A program made the translations under genes and the position numbers. A stretch of 64,000 nucleotides of DNA from Paenibacillus tianjinensis (GTDB lineage Bacteria; Bacillota; Bacilli; Paenibacillales; Paenibacillaceae): assembly GCF_017086365.1 (NCBI RefSeq), contig NZ_CP070969.1, positions 1,364,001-1,428,000 of the forward strand, given 5' to 3'. Below, one piece after another: positions 46,813-53,653 of the stretch. Position 1 is the stretch's first letter, and each line of letters starts with the position of its first letter. Below the pieces are notes generated by a model. That model worked only from the letters and a program-made list of their open reading frames with translations, searched no databases and was not told the DNA's origin.

Positions 46813-46840
46813 TTACTATAAGTAAATGATTGAACAACAG
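46813..46840 (+). promoter_or_regulatory. Candidate operator of the ROK kinase gene
   Basis: TTACTATAAGTAAATGATTG then AACAACAG. TTACT and AGTAA form an inverted repeat. Nearly identical to 51451-51478 upstream of an oxidoreductase gene. Confidence 0.55.
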
Positions 46841-46866
46841 TACATAATTAGAGGGAGAAGTGTGCA

Positions 46867-47823
46867 ATGGATAAAAGTCAAAAGCTGTACGTAGGCATTG
46901 ATCTGGGAGGGACCTCGGTTAAGGTGGGGTTATGCGATCGTCTCGGGAAGCTGCTGGCTGTATACGAAGGGCCGACTGAAGCGGAAAAGCGTGCTGAAGG
47001 CGTGCTGCAGAACATTGAGCTGTATGTGAGAGAGCTTGTGGGACGGGAAGGCTGTGACTGGGAGCAGATTGCCGGAATCGGAGCTGGCATTCCCGGGTTC
47101 CTGGATATGGAGACCGGAGTGGTCAAGGCTTCTCCCAATCTGGGCTGGAAGGATGTGCCGGTCAAAGCCATTCTGGAAGAAAGACTCGGCAAAGAGGTGC
47201 GGATCGACAATGATGCCAATGTGGCTGCACTCGGGGAAGTGTGGAGCGGCGCCGCTGCGGGAATTCCGAATGCAGTGTGCTATACCCTTGGAACCGGCGT
47301 AGGCGGGGGGATTATTATCAAGAATGTGCTCTGTCAGGGCTACAGCGGCATGGGCGGCGAAATCGGGCATCTGGGTGTTGTGCCTGCAGAAGAAGCCATT
47401 ACCTGCGGCTGCGGGCAAAAGGGCTGCCTGGAAACTGTATCCTCCGCTACCGGCATTATTTATATGGCCAAAGAAGCCGTGATCCGCGGGGAACAAACCT
47501 CACTCGCCCATATCCGTGAACTTACCGCCAAGGATGTGCTGGACGCGGCCAAAGCCGGTGATCAAGTAGCGGCGCGGATTGTGGACAGGGCTGCAGACTA
47601 TCTGGGTAAATCCATGGCACTGCTGTCGGTCGTGGTCAACCCGCAGCGTTTTGTGATCGGCGGCGGTGTGGCCAAGGCAGGCAGCTTCCTGCTGGATCAG
47701 ATTGACCATCACTTCCGTAAGTATGCCCTGGAAAATGCCAAGACAAATGTTGATATTGTACCGGCTATCCTGGGCAACAATGCGGGCGTGGTAGGTGCGG
47801 CCGGGCTTCATGTATTCGGATGA
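46867..47823 (+). CDS. ROK-family sugar kinase (glucokinase-like)
   Basis: 318 residues. The ATP-binding phosphate-1 motif is GIDLGGTSVKVGL (residues about 9-21), the catalytic Asp is in IDNDANVAALGE, the glycine loop is LGTGVGGGIII, and the ROK zinc motif has GEIGHLGVV with CGCGQKGCLE. It phosphorylates glucose or a related hexose freed inside the cell, feeding glycolysis. It lies directly downstream of the symporter with its own operator-like site. GAGGGAGAAG ribosome-binding site. Confidence 0.9.
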   Translation: MDKSQKLYVGIDLGGTSVKVGLCDRLGKLLAVYEGPTEAEKRAEGVLQNIELYVRELVGREGCDWEQIAGIGAGIPGFLDMETGVVKASPNLGWKDVPVKAILEERLGKEVRIDNDANVAALGEVWSGAAAGIPNAVCYTLGTGVGGGIIIKNVLCQGYSGMGGEIGHLGVVPAEEAITCGCGQKGCLETVSSATGIIYMAKEAVIRGEQTSLAHIRELTAKDVLDAAKAGDQVAARIVDRAADYLGKSMALLSVVVNPQRFVIGGGVAKAGSFLLDQIDHHFRKYALENAKTNVDIVPAILGNNAGVVGAAGLHVFG

Positions 47824-47843
47824 GCAAGGTGATACACAGTATG

Positions 47844-48019
47844 GCGGTCAGTATCGGTGAGATTACACAGGTGAACAGCCAGTTCGCCCGGGATACTGGG
47901 TTGATCGCCTAGCAGGCGAACGGGATTCTGCAGTAGAGCGTGGTGGTAGCCGGTACTGCCGGGCAGACAGAAAAGAGCGCGGAGGAGCTGAGGAACGGGA
48001 TTGCCCGCTTCCGGGTGTA
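47844..48019 (+). pseudogene. 3' remnant of a methyl-accepting chemotaxis protein
   Basis: One frame reads SIGEITQVNSQFARDTG, LIA, stop, QANGILQ, stop, SVVVAGTAGQTEKSAEELRN, GIARFRV, stop. This is the typical MCP C-terminus (EQT...ILQ...VVAGTAEQT) with two TAG interruptions and no 5' part. A decayed gene end between the kinase and the TetR gene. Confidence 0.6.
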
Positions 48020-48073
48020 ATCCGGCTTGCTTTTTAGACCCCCCTGTATTATTCTAACAATGATTAACTACGG

Positions 48074-48094
48074 ATTAATGGTTTACTATCAAAC
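48074..48094. promoter_or_regulatory. Candidate operator upstream of TetR gene
   Basis: ATTAATGGTTTACTATCAAA, 18 bases before the TetR start. It shares AATGRTTTACTATC with 51451 when strands are aligned, and may mediate autoregulation. Confidence 0.5.
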
Positions 48095-48112
48095 ATGGGG
48101 GAGATGTTTTAA

Positions 48113-48751
48113 ATGGCTACGACTTGGCATCAGGATGTGCGGAACCGGAACCGTGAAGAGTTCATTCTGGCTGGCCAGCATACGCTGATTGAGCGCAATT
48201 TTACTAATGTAGGTCTTAAAGAGATATGTGAACGGGCGAATCTGAGCAAGGTTACCTTCTATAAATGTTTCAATTCACTGGACGAGCTGATCTTTGCGGT
48301 ACAGCAAAAAGTACTGGGTGAACTGACCGTGTTCATCGAGGAGCATACCGCATCCCGCAGCAGCGGCCTGGAGAGTGTGGAAGGATACCTGGATGTCTGG
48401 ATTCAGTTTCTGGAGAACCATCCGGATTATTTGAAATACATCGGATTTTTTGATCATACCTACCGTGACCACTATCCAAACGAGGAGCTGCAGGCGACCT
48501 ACCGGGAACTGGTCAGCGACGGTACCATCGGGCGGGTGCTGCATAATTATATTGAGCAGGGTGTGCGGGACGGCTCGATTCGCTCTGAGCTGCAGCTGCA
48601 GAAGACCAGCCTGTTTATTTTCGAGATGATCATCAGCCTGATGCAGCGTCTGGCCTTCCGAGGCAAGCTGCTGCAGGAGGAGCACGGAGTCGACGTGAAG
48701 GAGCTCGCGGATACTTCCAAGGCGTTTGTGCTGCATTATTTGAAAAAATAG
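48113..48751 (+). CDS. TetR/AcrR-family transcriptional regulator
   Basis: 212 residues. N-terminal helix-turn-helix at about residues 15-60 (EFILAGQHTLIERNFTNVGL then ANLSKVTFYKCFNSLDELIF), then an all-helical ligand domain. Operator-like sequences recur upstream of the symporter, ROK kinase, this gene and the two isomerase/oxidoreductase units, making it the natural candidate regulator of the 45-57.6 kb sugar locus. GGGGGAGATG precedes the ATG. Confidence 0.88.
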   Translation: MATTWHQDVRNRNREEFILAGQHTLIERNFTNVGLKEICERANLSKVTFYKCFNSLDELIFAVQQKVLGELTVFIEEHTASRSSGLESVEGYLDVWIQFLENHPDYLKYIGFFDHTYRDHYPNEELQATYRELVSDGTIGRVLHNYIEQGVRDGSIRSELQLQKTSLFIFEMIISLMQRLAFRGKLLQEEHGVDVKELADTSKAFVLHYLKK

Positions 48752-48867
48752 CCTAAATGGCGGACGACCGGCAGAAATGCCGTCGGTTAACGGCAGACTT
48801 AGCGGATTCCTTGTGGGGAATCCGCTTTTTGTGCGCTCTGAGCCTAGAGGGAGCAGGTCCGCCAGTG

Positions 48868-49275
48868 GAATCAAAGGCAAAAATGCCTTTGAATTAGCCC
48901 TAAGCGGGCTGGGCGAGCGAATCAAAGGCAAAAATGCCTTTGAATTGGCCCTGAGCGGGCCGGACGAGCGAATCAAAGACAAAAATGCCTTTGAATTGGC
49001 CCTAAGTGGGCCAAGCGAGCGAATCAAAGGCAAAAATGCCTTTGAATTGGCCCTAAGTGGGCGGGGCGAGCGAATCAAAGGCAAAAATGCCTTTGAATTG
49101 GCCCTGAGCGGGCCGGACGAGCGAATCAAAGGCAAAAATGCCTTTGAATTGGCCCTGAGCGGGCCGGACGAGCGAATCAAAGGCAAAAATGCCTTTGATT
49201 CTGCCCTGGACGGGCCGGATGAGCAAATCAAAGGCAAAAATGCCTTTGATTTCGTCCTGATCGGAGCCGCCCCGG
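48868..49275. repeat. Eight tandem 51-base repeats, each with a 9-base-stem hairpin
   Basis: Units start at 48868, 48919, 48970, 49021, 49072, 49123, 49174 and 49225. Each carries TCAAAGGCAAAAATGCCTTT with its closing GA (stem TCAAAGGCA/TGCCTTTGA, loop AAAA), then a GC-rich half (TTGGCCCTGAGCGGGCCGGA). Unit 3 has a stem mismatch and the last two units drift. As 51 is a multiple of 3, long frames stay open on both strands (for example IKGKNAFELALSGPDER on the plus strand). I regard it as a structured repeat rather than a gene, but cannot exclude translation of a 17-residue repeat protein from about 48777. Confidence 0.9.
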
Positions 49276-49341
49276 GCCGCAGAAATGATTGCGTTTTCTC
49301 TTGCAAAGCAAGACAAATAGTGATAAAGTAATATTAAAGAG

Positions 49342-49364
49342 TTACTTACAGTTAACCATTAATT
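49342..49364. promoter_or_regulatory. Candidate operator of the isomerase/oxidoreductase operon
   Basis: TTACTTACAGTTAACCATTA then ATT. On the minus strand this reads AATTAATGGTTAACTGTAAG, which aligns with the 48074 site. It is 45 bases before the first gene. Confidence 0.45.
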
Positions 49365-49408
49365 ATATATAAACTATTACACGGCTTATTAAGAAAGGGA
49401 GCGCGCAT

Positions 49409-50200
49409 ATGAAGCTGGGAATTATTGCTGCAGTCAACGAGGAAAGCTTTGTTCAGGCCAAAAGCAGAGGTTTGAGTTTTCTGGAATTCACCATTAATGA
49501 GGGGGATAACGTCGACGAATTTACCAGTCAGGTTGAACAGATCGCTGAATGGTCTTCCAAGTATGATATAGAGTTCGGCTCAATCGGACGCTGGAAATCG
49601 CTGCGGATTAATGAGCAGGGCGGGATCATCCGTGAAGAGCTGGAGCGTTGCTTCAAGCTGATTGATGCTGCAGCCCGGCTGAATTGCCCGAGCTTCGTGG
49701 CCGGCTGCAACTATGTGGAAGAGCTGTCGCTGTATGAGAACTGCACGGCGGCGATCGCTTTTTTCAGTGAGCTGATTGCCTACGCCAAGCCTAAGAATGT
49801 CGCAGTCTCCTCCTATAACTGCCGTAAAGTAAACTTTGTAAATACTCCGGATATCTGGCGGATTATTCATGGGCATCTGCCGGAGCTGGGCATCAAATTT
49901 GATCCATCGCATGCCCGCTTCTTCGGAGGGGATTATCTGCAGGAGACGCTGGATTGGGGGCACCGGTTCACCCATGTGCATCTCAAAGGCTCGCTGCTTG
50001 TAAACGGGCAGAAGGTGGATGAACCGCCGGCCGGGATGGACCAGACCGATTGGCCTTCATTTATAGCTACACTGAGAGCAACCGGATATGACGCCGGACT
50101 CAGTATTGAACCGCGCAAATCCGCGCTTCCGGACCATCTGGCTGACAAAGGCATAGATTTCTCCGCGGCCTATTTCAAAAAGCTGCTGCTTGAAGATTAA
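49409..50200 (+). CDS. Sugar phosphate isomerase/epimerase-like TIM barrel
   Basis: 263 residues, of typical family length. Features are KLGIIAAVNEESF at strand 1, GIKFDPSHARFFGGD (metal/substrate Asp and His), FTHVHLKGSL (His) and GLSIEPRKS (Glu). Such proteins isomerise keto-sugars or act on 3-keto-glycosides. It is first in an operon that continues with a Gfo/Idh oxidoreductase 15 bases downstream, suggesting consecutive steps. GGGAGCGC ribosome-binding site. Confidence 0.85.
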   Translation: MKLGIIAAVNEESFVQAKSRGLSFLEFTINEGDNVDEFTSQVEQIAEWSSKYDIEFGSIGRWKSLRINEQGGIIREELERCFKLIDAAARLNCPSFVAGCNYVEELSLYENCTAAIAFFSELIAYAKPKNVAVSSYNCRKVNFVNTPDIWRIIHGHLPELGIKFDPSHARFFGGDYLQETLDWGHRFTHVHLKGSLLVNGQKVDEPPAGMDQTDWPSFIATLRATGYDAGLSIEPRKSALPDHLADKGIDFSAAYFKKLLLED

Positions 50201-50215
50201 AAAGAGGTGATTACA

Positions 50216-51304
50216 TTGACAGATAAATTAAAATACGCGCTGATCGGCGCAGGCGGAAATGCCGAGAAGAAGCATATCCACGGCTATCTGGCTCTTGAGG
50301 ATGTTGAGGTTGTTGCCATCTGCGATATTGATGCAGGCAAGGCAGCCAAGATGGCGGAGAAGTACAATGTGCCGGGTGTATACAGTGACTATAAGGAGAT
50401 GTTCCTCAAAGAACGTCCCGATATCGTCAGCATTGTTACGCCTAACTACCTTCATGCAGAAATTACCGAATTCGCCTTGGCACATGGCGCCCATGTCCAC
50501 TGTGAGAAGCCGCTCAGCATCAGCAGTGAGGAAGCCCACCGCATTATTGCTGCCCGCGACCGTTCCGGCAAGCAAGTCATGATCGGCCTTAACAACCGTT
50601 TCCTTAATGAAGCTGTCTTCCTGAAAAAGTGGATTGATGACGGTAATCTCGGCAACATCTACAATGCCAAAGCAGGCTGGATCCGGCGCAGCGGCATCCC
50701 GGGCAGAGGGACCTGGTTCACCGATAAGGATCGTTCCGGCGGCGGGGTTATGATTGACCTGGGCGCCCACTATCTGGACCTTGCTCTGTATTTTATGGGC
50801 TTGCCCAAGGTTTCCTATGTGGCCGGCAGCATCCACCAGAACTTTGTCCATACAACCGCCCGGAACCGCAACGGCTACAAAGGAATTGAAGGCGGCCTGT
50901 TTAATGTGGAGGATGCCGCAACCGGTTACCTAGGACTGGAAAACGGGGCCAGCCTGTCATTTGATTTCAGCTGGGCCTCCAACATTGAAGAGGACCGTTT
51001 CTACGTGGAGCTGATGGGCTCAAAGGGCGGAGCCAGCCTTATTAACGGGCAGCTGAAGCTGTTCGGCGAAAGCTCGGATATCTGTCTGGATATTACCCCG
51101 AAGCTGAAGCTGAACCCGACGCTGCAACTGAAGAACGAGTTCCGGCATTTTGTTGACAGTATCCGGCATGGAGGCAGTACGCTGGTTGCCCCGGCGGAAG
51201 ACGGCCTGTATTTTGCTGAAATCGTAGATGCTTTCTATCAAAGCGCTGCAGCAGGCGCACCTGTGATTTTGAAGCAGGAGCAGCCGGTAGCAGTTGTCAG
51301 ATAA
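50216..51304 (+). CDS. Gfo/Idh/MocA-family oxidoreductase
   Basis: 362 residues. Rossmann motif ALIGAGGNAEKKHIHGYLA, EKPLSISSEEAHR with the catalytic Lys-Pro, and the C-terminal GGGVMIDLGAHYLDLALYFMG. TTG 50216 is preferred because AAGAGGTG lies 6 bases upstream; GTG 50207 overlaps that site. Probably an NAD-dependent sugar or glycoside dehydrogenase. Similar enzymes (DgpA/CarA-type) oxidise the 3-hydroxyl of glycosides before cleavage, which would fit the neighbouring genes. Confidence 0.85.
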   Translation: MTDKLKYALIGAGGNAEKKHIHGYLALEDVEVVAICDIDAGKAAKMAEKYNVPGVYSDYKEMFLKERPDIVSIVTPNYLHAEITEFALAHGAHVHCEKPLSISSEEAHRIIAARDRSGKQVMIGLNNRFLNEAVFLKKWIDDGNLGNIYNAKAGWIRRSGIPGRGTWFTDKDRSGGGVMIDLGAHYLDLALYFMGLPKVSYVAGSIHQNFVHTTARNRNGYKGIEGGLFNVEDAATGYLGLENGASLSFDFSWASNIEEDRFYVELMGSKGGASLINGQLKLFGESSDICLDITPKLKLNPTLQLKNEFRHFVDSIRHGGSTLVAPAEDGLYFAEIVDAFYQSAAAGAPVILKQEQPVAVVR

Positions 51305-51319
51305 AGCTTTAATATTGTA

Positions 51320-51373
51320 CGAGGCATGCGGCATTCCTGAAGAACGATTCAGGGATGGCGCATGTTTTTTTTA
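51320..51373 (+). terminator. Terminator between the two oxidoreductase units
   Basis: GCATGCGGCATTCCTGAA pairs with TTCAGGGATGGCGCATG and is followed by TTTTTTTT. Confidence 0.85.
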
Positions 51374-51450
51374 CGTTTAAAAACGATTACAAATTTTAAA
51401 AATAACATCTTGCCAAACAAATACGGAAGTGATATTGTATGAACAGGAAG

Positions 51451-51503
51451 TTTACTATCAGTAAATGATTTAACAAAAGATAATTATTAATTGGTAGTAA
51501 ATA
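51451..51503. promoter_or_regulatory. Double operator-like site upstream of the second oxidoreductase operon
   Basis: TTTACTATCAGTAAATGATT (TTTACT/AGTAAA inverted repeat) at 51451, and TTGGTAGTAAATAAC near 51491. The first is a close match to 46813. Confidence 0.55.
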
Positions 51504-51536
51504 ACTTCGAAACCTTTCATTCAGGAGGAAACTAAC

Positions 51537-52634
51537 ATGAGCAAAAAATTGAGATTCGGATTCATCGGCTGCGGCGGGATCGCCAATCAGAAGCACTTCC
51601 CGGCACTTGCCGCTCTTAGTGAAGAAGCAGAACTTGTAGCATTCTGTGATATCGTCGAGGAGCGTGCGGCTAAGGCTGCCAAGCAATACGGGATTGAAAA
51701 TGCAAGCGTATACACAGATTACAAGGAACTGCTGAAGGACGAAACGCTGGATGTAGTACATGTCCTGACTCCAAATGTGTCCCACTCCTACATTACGGTT
51801 GATGCGCTGGAAGCCGGCAAGCATGTACTGTGTGAAAAGCCGATGGCCATTAGCACCGAGGAAGCACAGAAAATGCTGGATGCCGCCAAGCGTACCGGCA
51901 AAAAGCTGACGATCGGCTACCAGAACCGTTGCCGCGTGGATTCACTGGCTCTTCATGAAGCCTGCGAAAATGATGAGCTTGGTGAAATTTATTTTGCCAA
52001 AGCACATGCTGTACGCCGTAAAGCCGTTCCGACCTGGGGTGTGTTCCCGGACAAATCGAAGCAGGGCGGCGGCCCGCTGATTGATATCGGTACCCATGCA
52101 CTGGATCTGACCCTGTGGAACATGAACAACTACAAACCAAAAATGGTTGTCGGCTCGACTTACCAGAAGCTGAGCAACAACCCGATGGGCAACATGTTCG
52201 GACCTTGGGATCCTGAAACCTTTGAAGTGGAAGACTCCGCATTCGGCTTCATCAAGATGGAGAACGGTGCAACGATTTATCTGGAAGCCGCATGGGCGCT
52301 CAACGTGCTGGACGGCAAGGAAGCCCAGGTTACGCTGTGCGGAACCAAGGCCGGTGCGGAAATGCGCGGCAAAGCATTCCTGGATGAAGGATATGTGGTG
52401 TTCAACTCTGCACAGCACGGTCAGCTGGTTGAAACCGGCCCGTCTGACGGCGGCGGTGTAGCTTACTTCAGCGGAGAGAGCCGCAGAGCGAACGATGTGG
52501 AAGCACGGATGTGGCTGGATGCGTTGCTTAACGACAAAGAGCCGCTGGTTAAACCGGAGCAGGCCCTGGTTGTAACACAAATTCTTGAAGCGATCTACAA
52601 ATCGGCAGAAACAGGCGAGCCGGTATTCTTCTAA
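51537..52634 (+). CDS. Gfo/Idh/MocA-family oxidoreductase
   Basis: 365 residues. FGFIGCGGIANQKHFPAL at the nucleotide site, CEKPMAISTEEAQ and GGGPLIDIGTHALDLTLWNM identify the family. AGGAGGAAAC ribosome-binding site. It opens a five-gene unit (oxidoreductase, isomerase, AraC-GH39, TIM barrel, DUF6379-like). It is a paralogue of the gene at 50216, so the locus holds two dehydrogenases that may oxidise and re-reduce the same or related sugars. Confidence 0.88.
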   Translation: MSKKLRFGFIGCGGIANQKHFPALAALSEEAELVAFCDIVEERAAKAAKQYGIENASVYTDYKELLKDETLDVVHVLTPNVSHSYITVDALEAGKHVLCEKPMAISTEEAQKMLDAAKRTGKKLTIGYQNRCRVDSLALHEACENDELGEIYFAKAHAVRRKAVPTWGVFPDKSKQGGGPLIDIGTHALDLTLWNMNNYKPKMVVGSTYQKLSNNPMGNMFGPWDPETFEVEDSAFGFIKMENGATIYLEAAWALNVLDGKEAQVTLCGTKAGAEMRGKAFLDEGYVVFNSAQHGQLVETGPSDGGGVAYFSGESRRANDVEARMWLDALLNDKEPLVKPEQALVVTQILEAIYKSAETGEPVFF

Positions 52635-52652
52635 AAAGAAGGAGTTGTAACA

Positions 52653-53621
52653 ATGAAACTTGGAGTATTCTCTGTATTGCTGCAGCAGCTGCCTCTGGAG
52701 GAAGCGCTGGATATCATCGCCTCCAAAGGACTGGATGCTGTGGAATTGGGAACCGGCGGCTATCCCGGCAATCATCACTGCAAGCCCGATGAGCTGCTGG
52801 CTGATGCCGGCAAGCTGAAGGCCTTCAAGCAGCAGTTTGAATCCAGAGGGCTAAGCATCAGCGCACTGAGCTGCCACGGCAATCCGCTGCATCCGCAGAA
52901 GGCCGTTGCCCGTCAGTACCATGATGAATTCATGAAGACACTCGACCTTGCCGAGCGTCTGGAGGTTCCGGTTGTTGTCGGTTTCTCAGGCTGTCCTGGT
53001 GACTCTGATGATGCGAAGGTTCCCAACTGGCCGGTTGCACCGTGGCCGAACGAATACGGCGAGCTGCTGGCCTGGCAATGGGAGCAGAAGGTTATTCCCT
53101 ACTGGAAGGAAACCGGACGTTACGCACAGGACAAAGGGCTGAAGATTGCGCTGGAAATGCATGGCGGCTTCTCCGTCCATACACCGGCTACACTGCTGAA
53201 GCTGCGCGACGCAGCGGGCGAAGCCATCGGGGCCAACCTTGATCCAAGCCACATGTGGTGGCAGGGCATTGATCCGCTGCAGGCGATCCAGATTCTCGGC
53301 CGGGCCGGCGCACTGCATTACTTCCATGCCAAGGATACGGTTATTGATCCGGTCAACGTCAACCGTTACGGGGTTACGGATATGCAGCCGTACACGGCAC
53401 TGCTGGACCGGGCCTGGAATTTCCGCTCTGTCGGCTATGGCCATGACAGCAAAACCTGGGCTGATCTGATCAGCACATTGCGGCTGGTCGGCTATGATTA
53501 TGTCATCAGCATTGAACATGAGGATGGACTGATGTCGGTAGGAGAGGGCTTCTCCAAAGCGGTGGATACCCTGAAGCCGCTGCTCATCCGTGAGCCGGCA
53601 GCAGAGATGTGGTGGGTCTGA
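52653..53621 (+). CDS. Sugar phosphate isomerase/epimerase-like TIM barrel
   Basis: 322 residues. Metal/substrate residues: Glu in IALEMHGGF, Asp-His in GANLDPSHMWWQG, His in LHYFHAKDT and Glu in ISIEHEDG. This is a close fit to the large sugar-isomerase family found with Gfo/Idh enzymes in Bacilli. AAGGAG ribosome-binding site. It starts 18 bases after the oxidoreductase and probably acts on its product. Confidence 0.88.
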   Translation: MKLGVFSVLLQQLPLEEALDIIASKGLDAVELGTGGYPGNHHCKPDELLADAGKLKAFKQQFESRGLSISALSCHGNPLHPQKAVARQYHDEFMKTLDLAERLEVPVVVGFSGCPGDSDDAKVPNWPVAPWPNEYGELLAWQWEQKVIPYWKETGRYAQDKGLKIALEMHGGFSVHTPATLLKLRDAAGEAIGANLDPSHMWWQGIDPLQAIQILGRAGALHYFHAKDTVIDPVNVNRYGVTDMQPYTALLDRAWNFRSVGYGHDSKTWADLISTLRLVGYDYVISIEHEDGLMSVGEGFSKAVDTLKPLLIREPAAEMWWV

Positions 53622-53653
53622 TCTACGGATAACAACAGGAAAGGAGCTGTGCA

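Noticed and set aside
48868..49275. CRISPR array
   Set aside because: Units are contiguous with no unique spacers, and there are no cas genes.
48275..49306. 343-residue minus-strand frame over the TetR gene and repeats
   Set aside because: It is antisense to a clear TetR gene, and the repeat period divisible by 3 keeps the frame open by chance.
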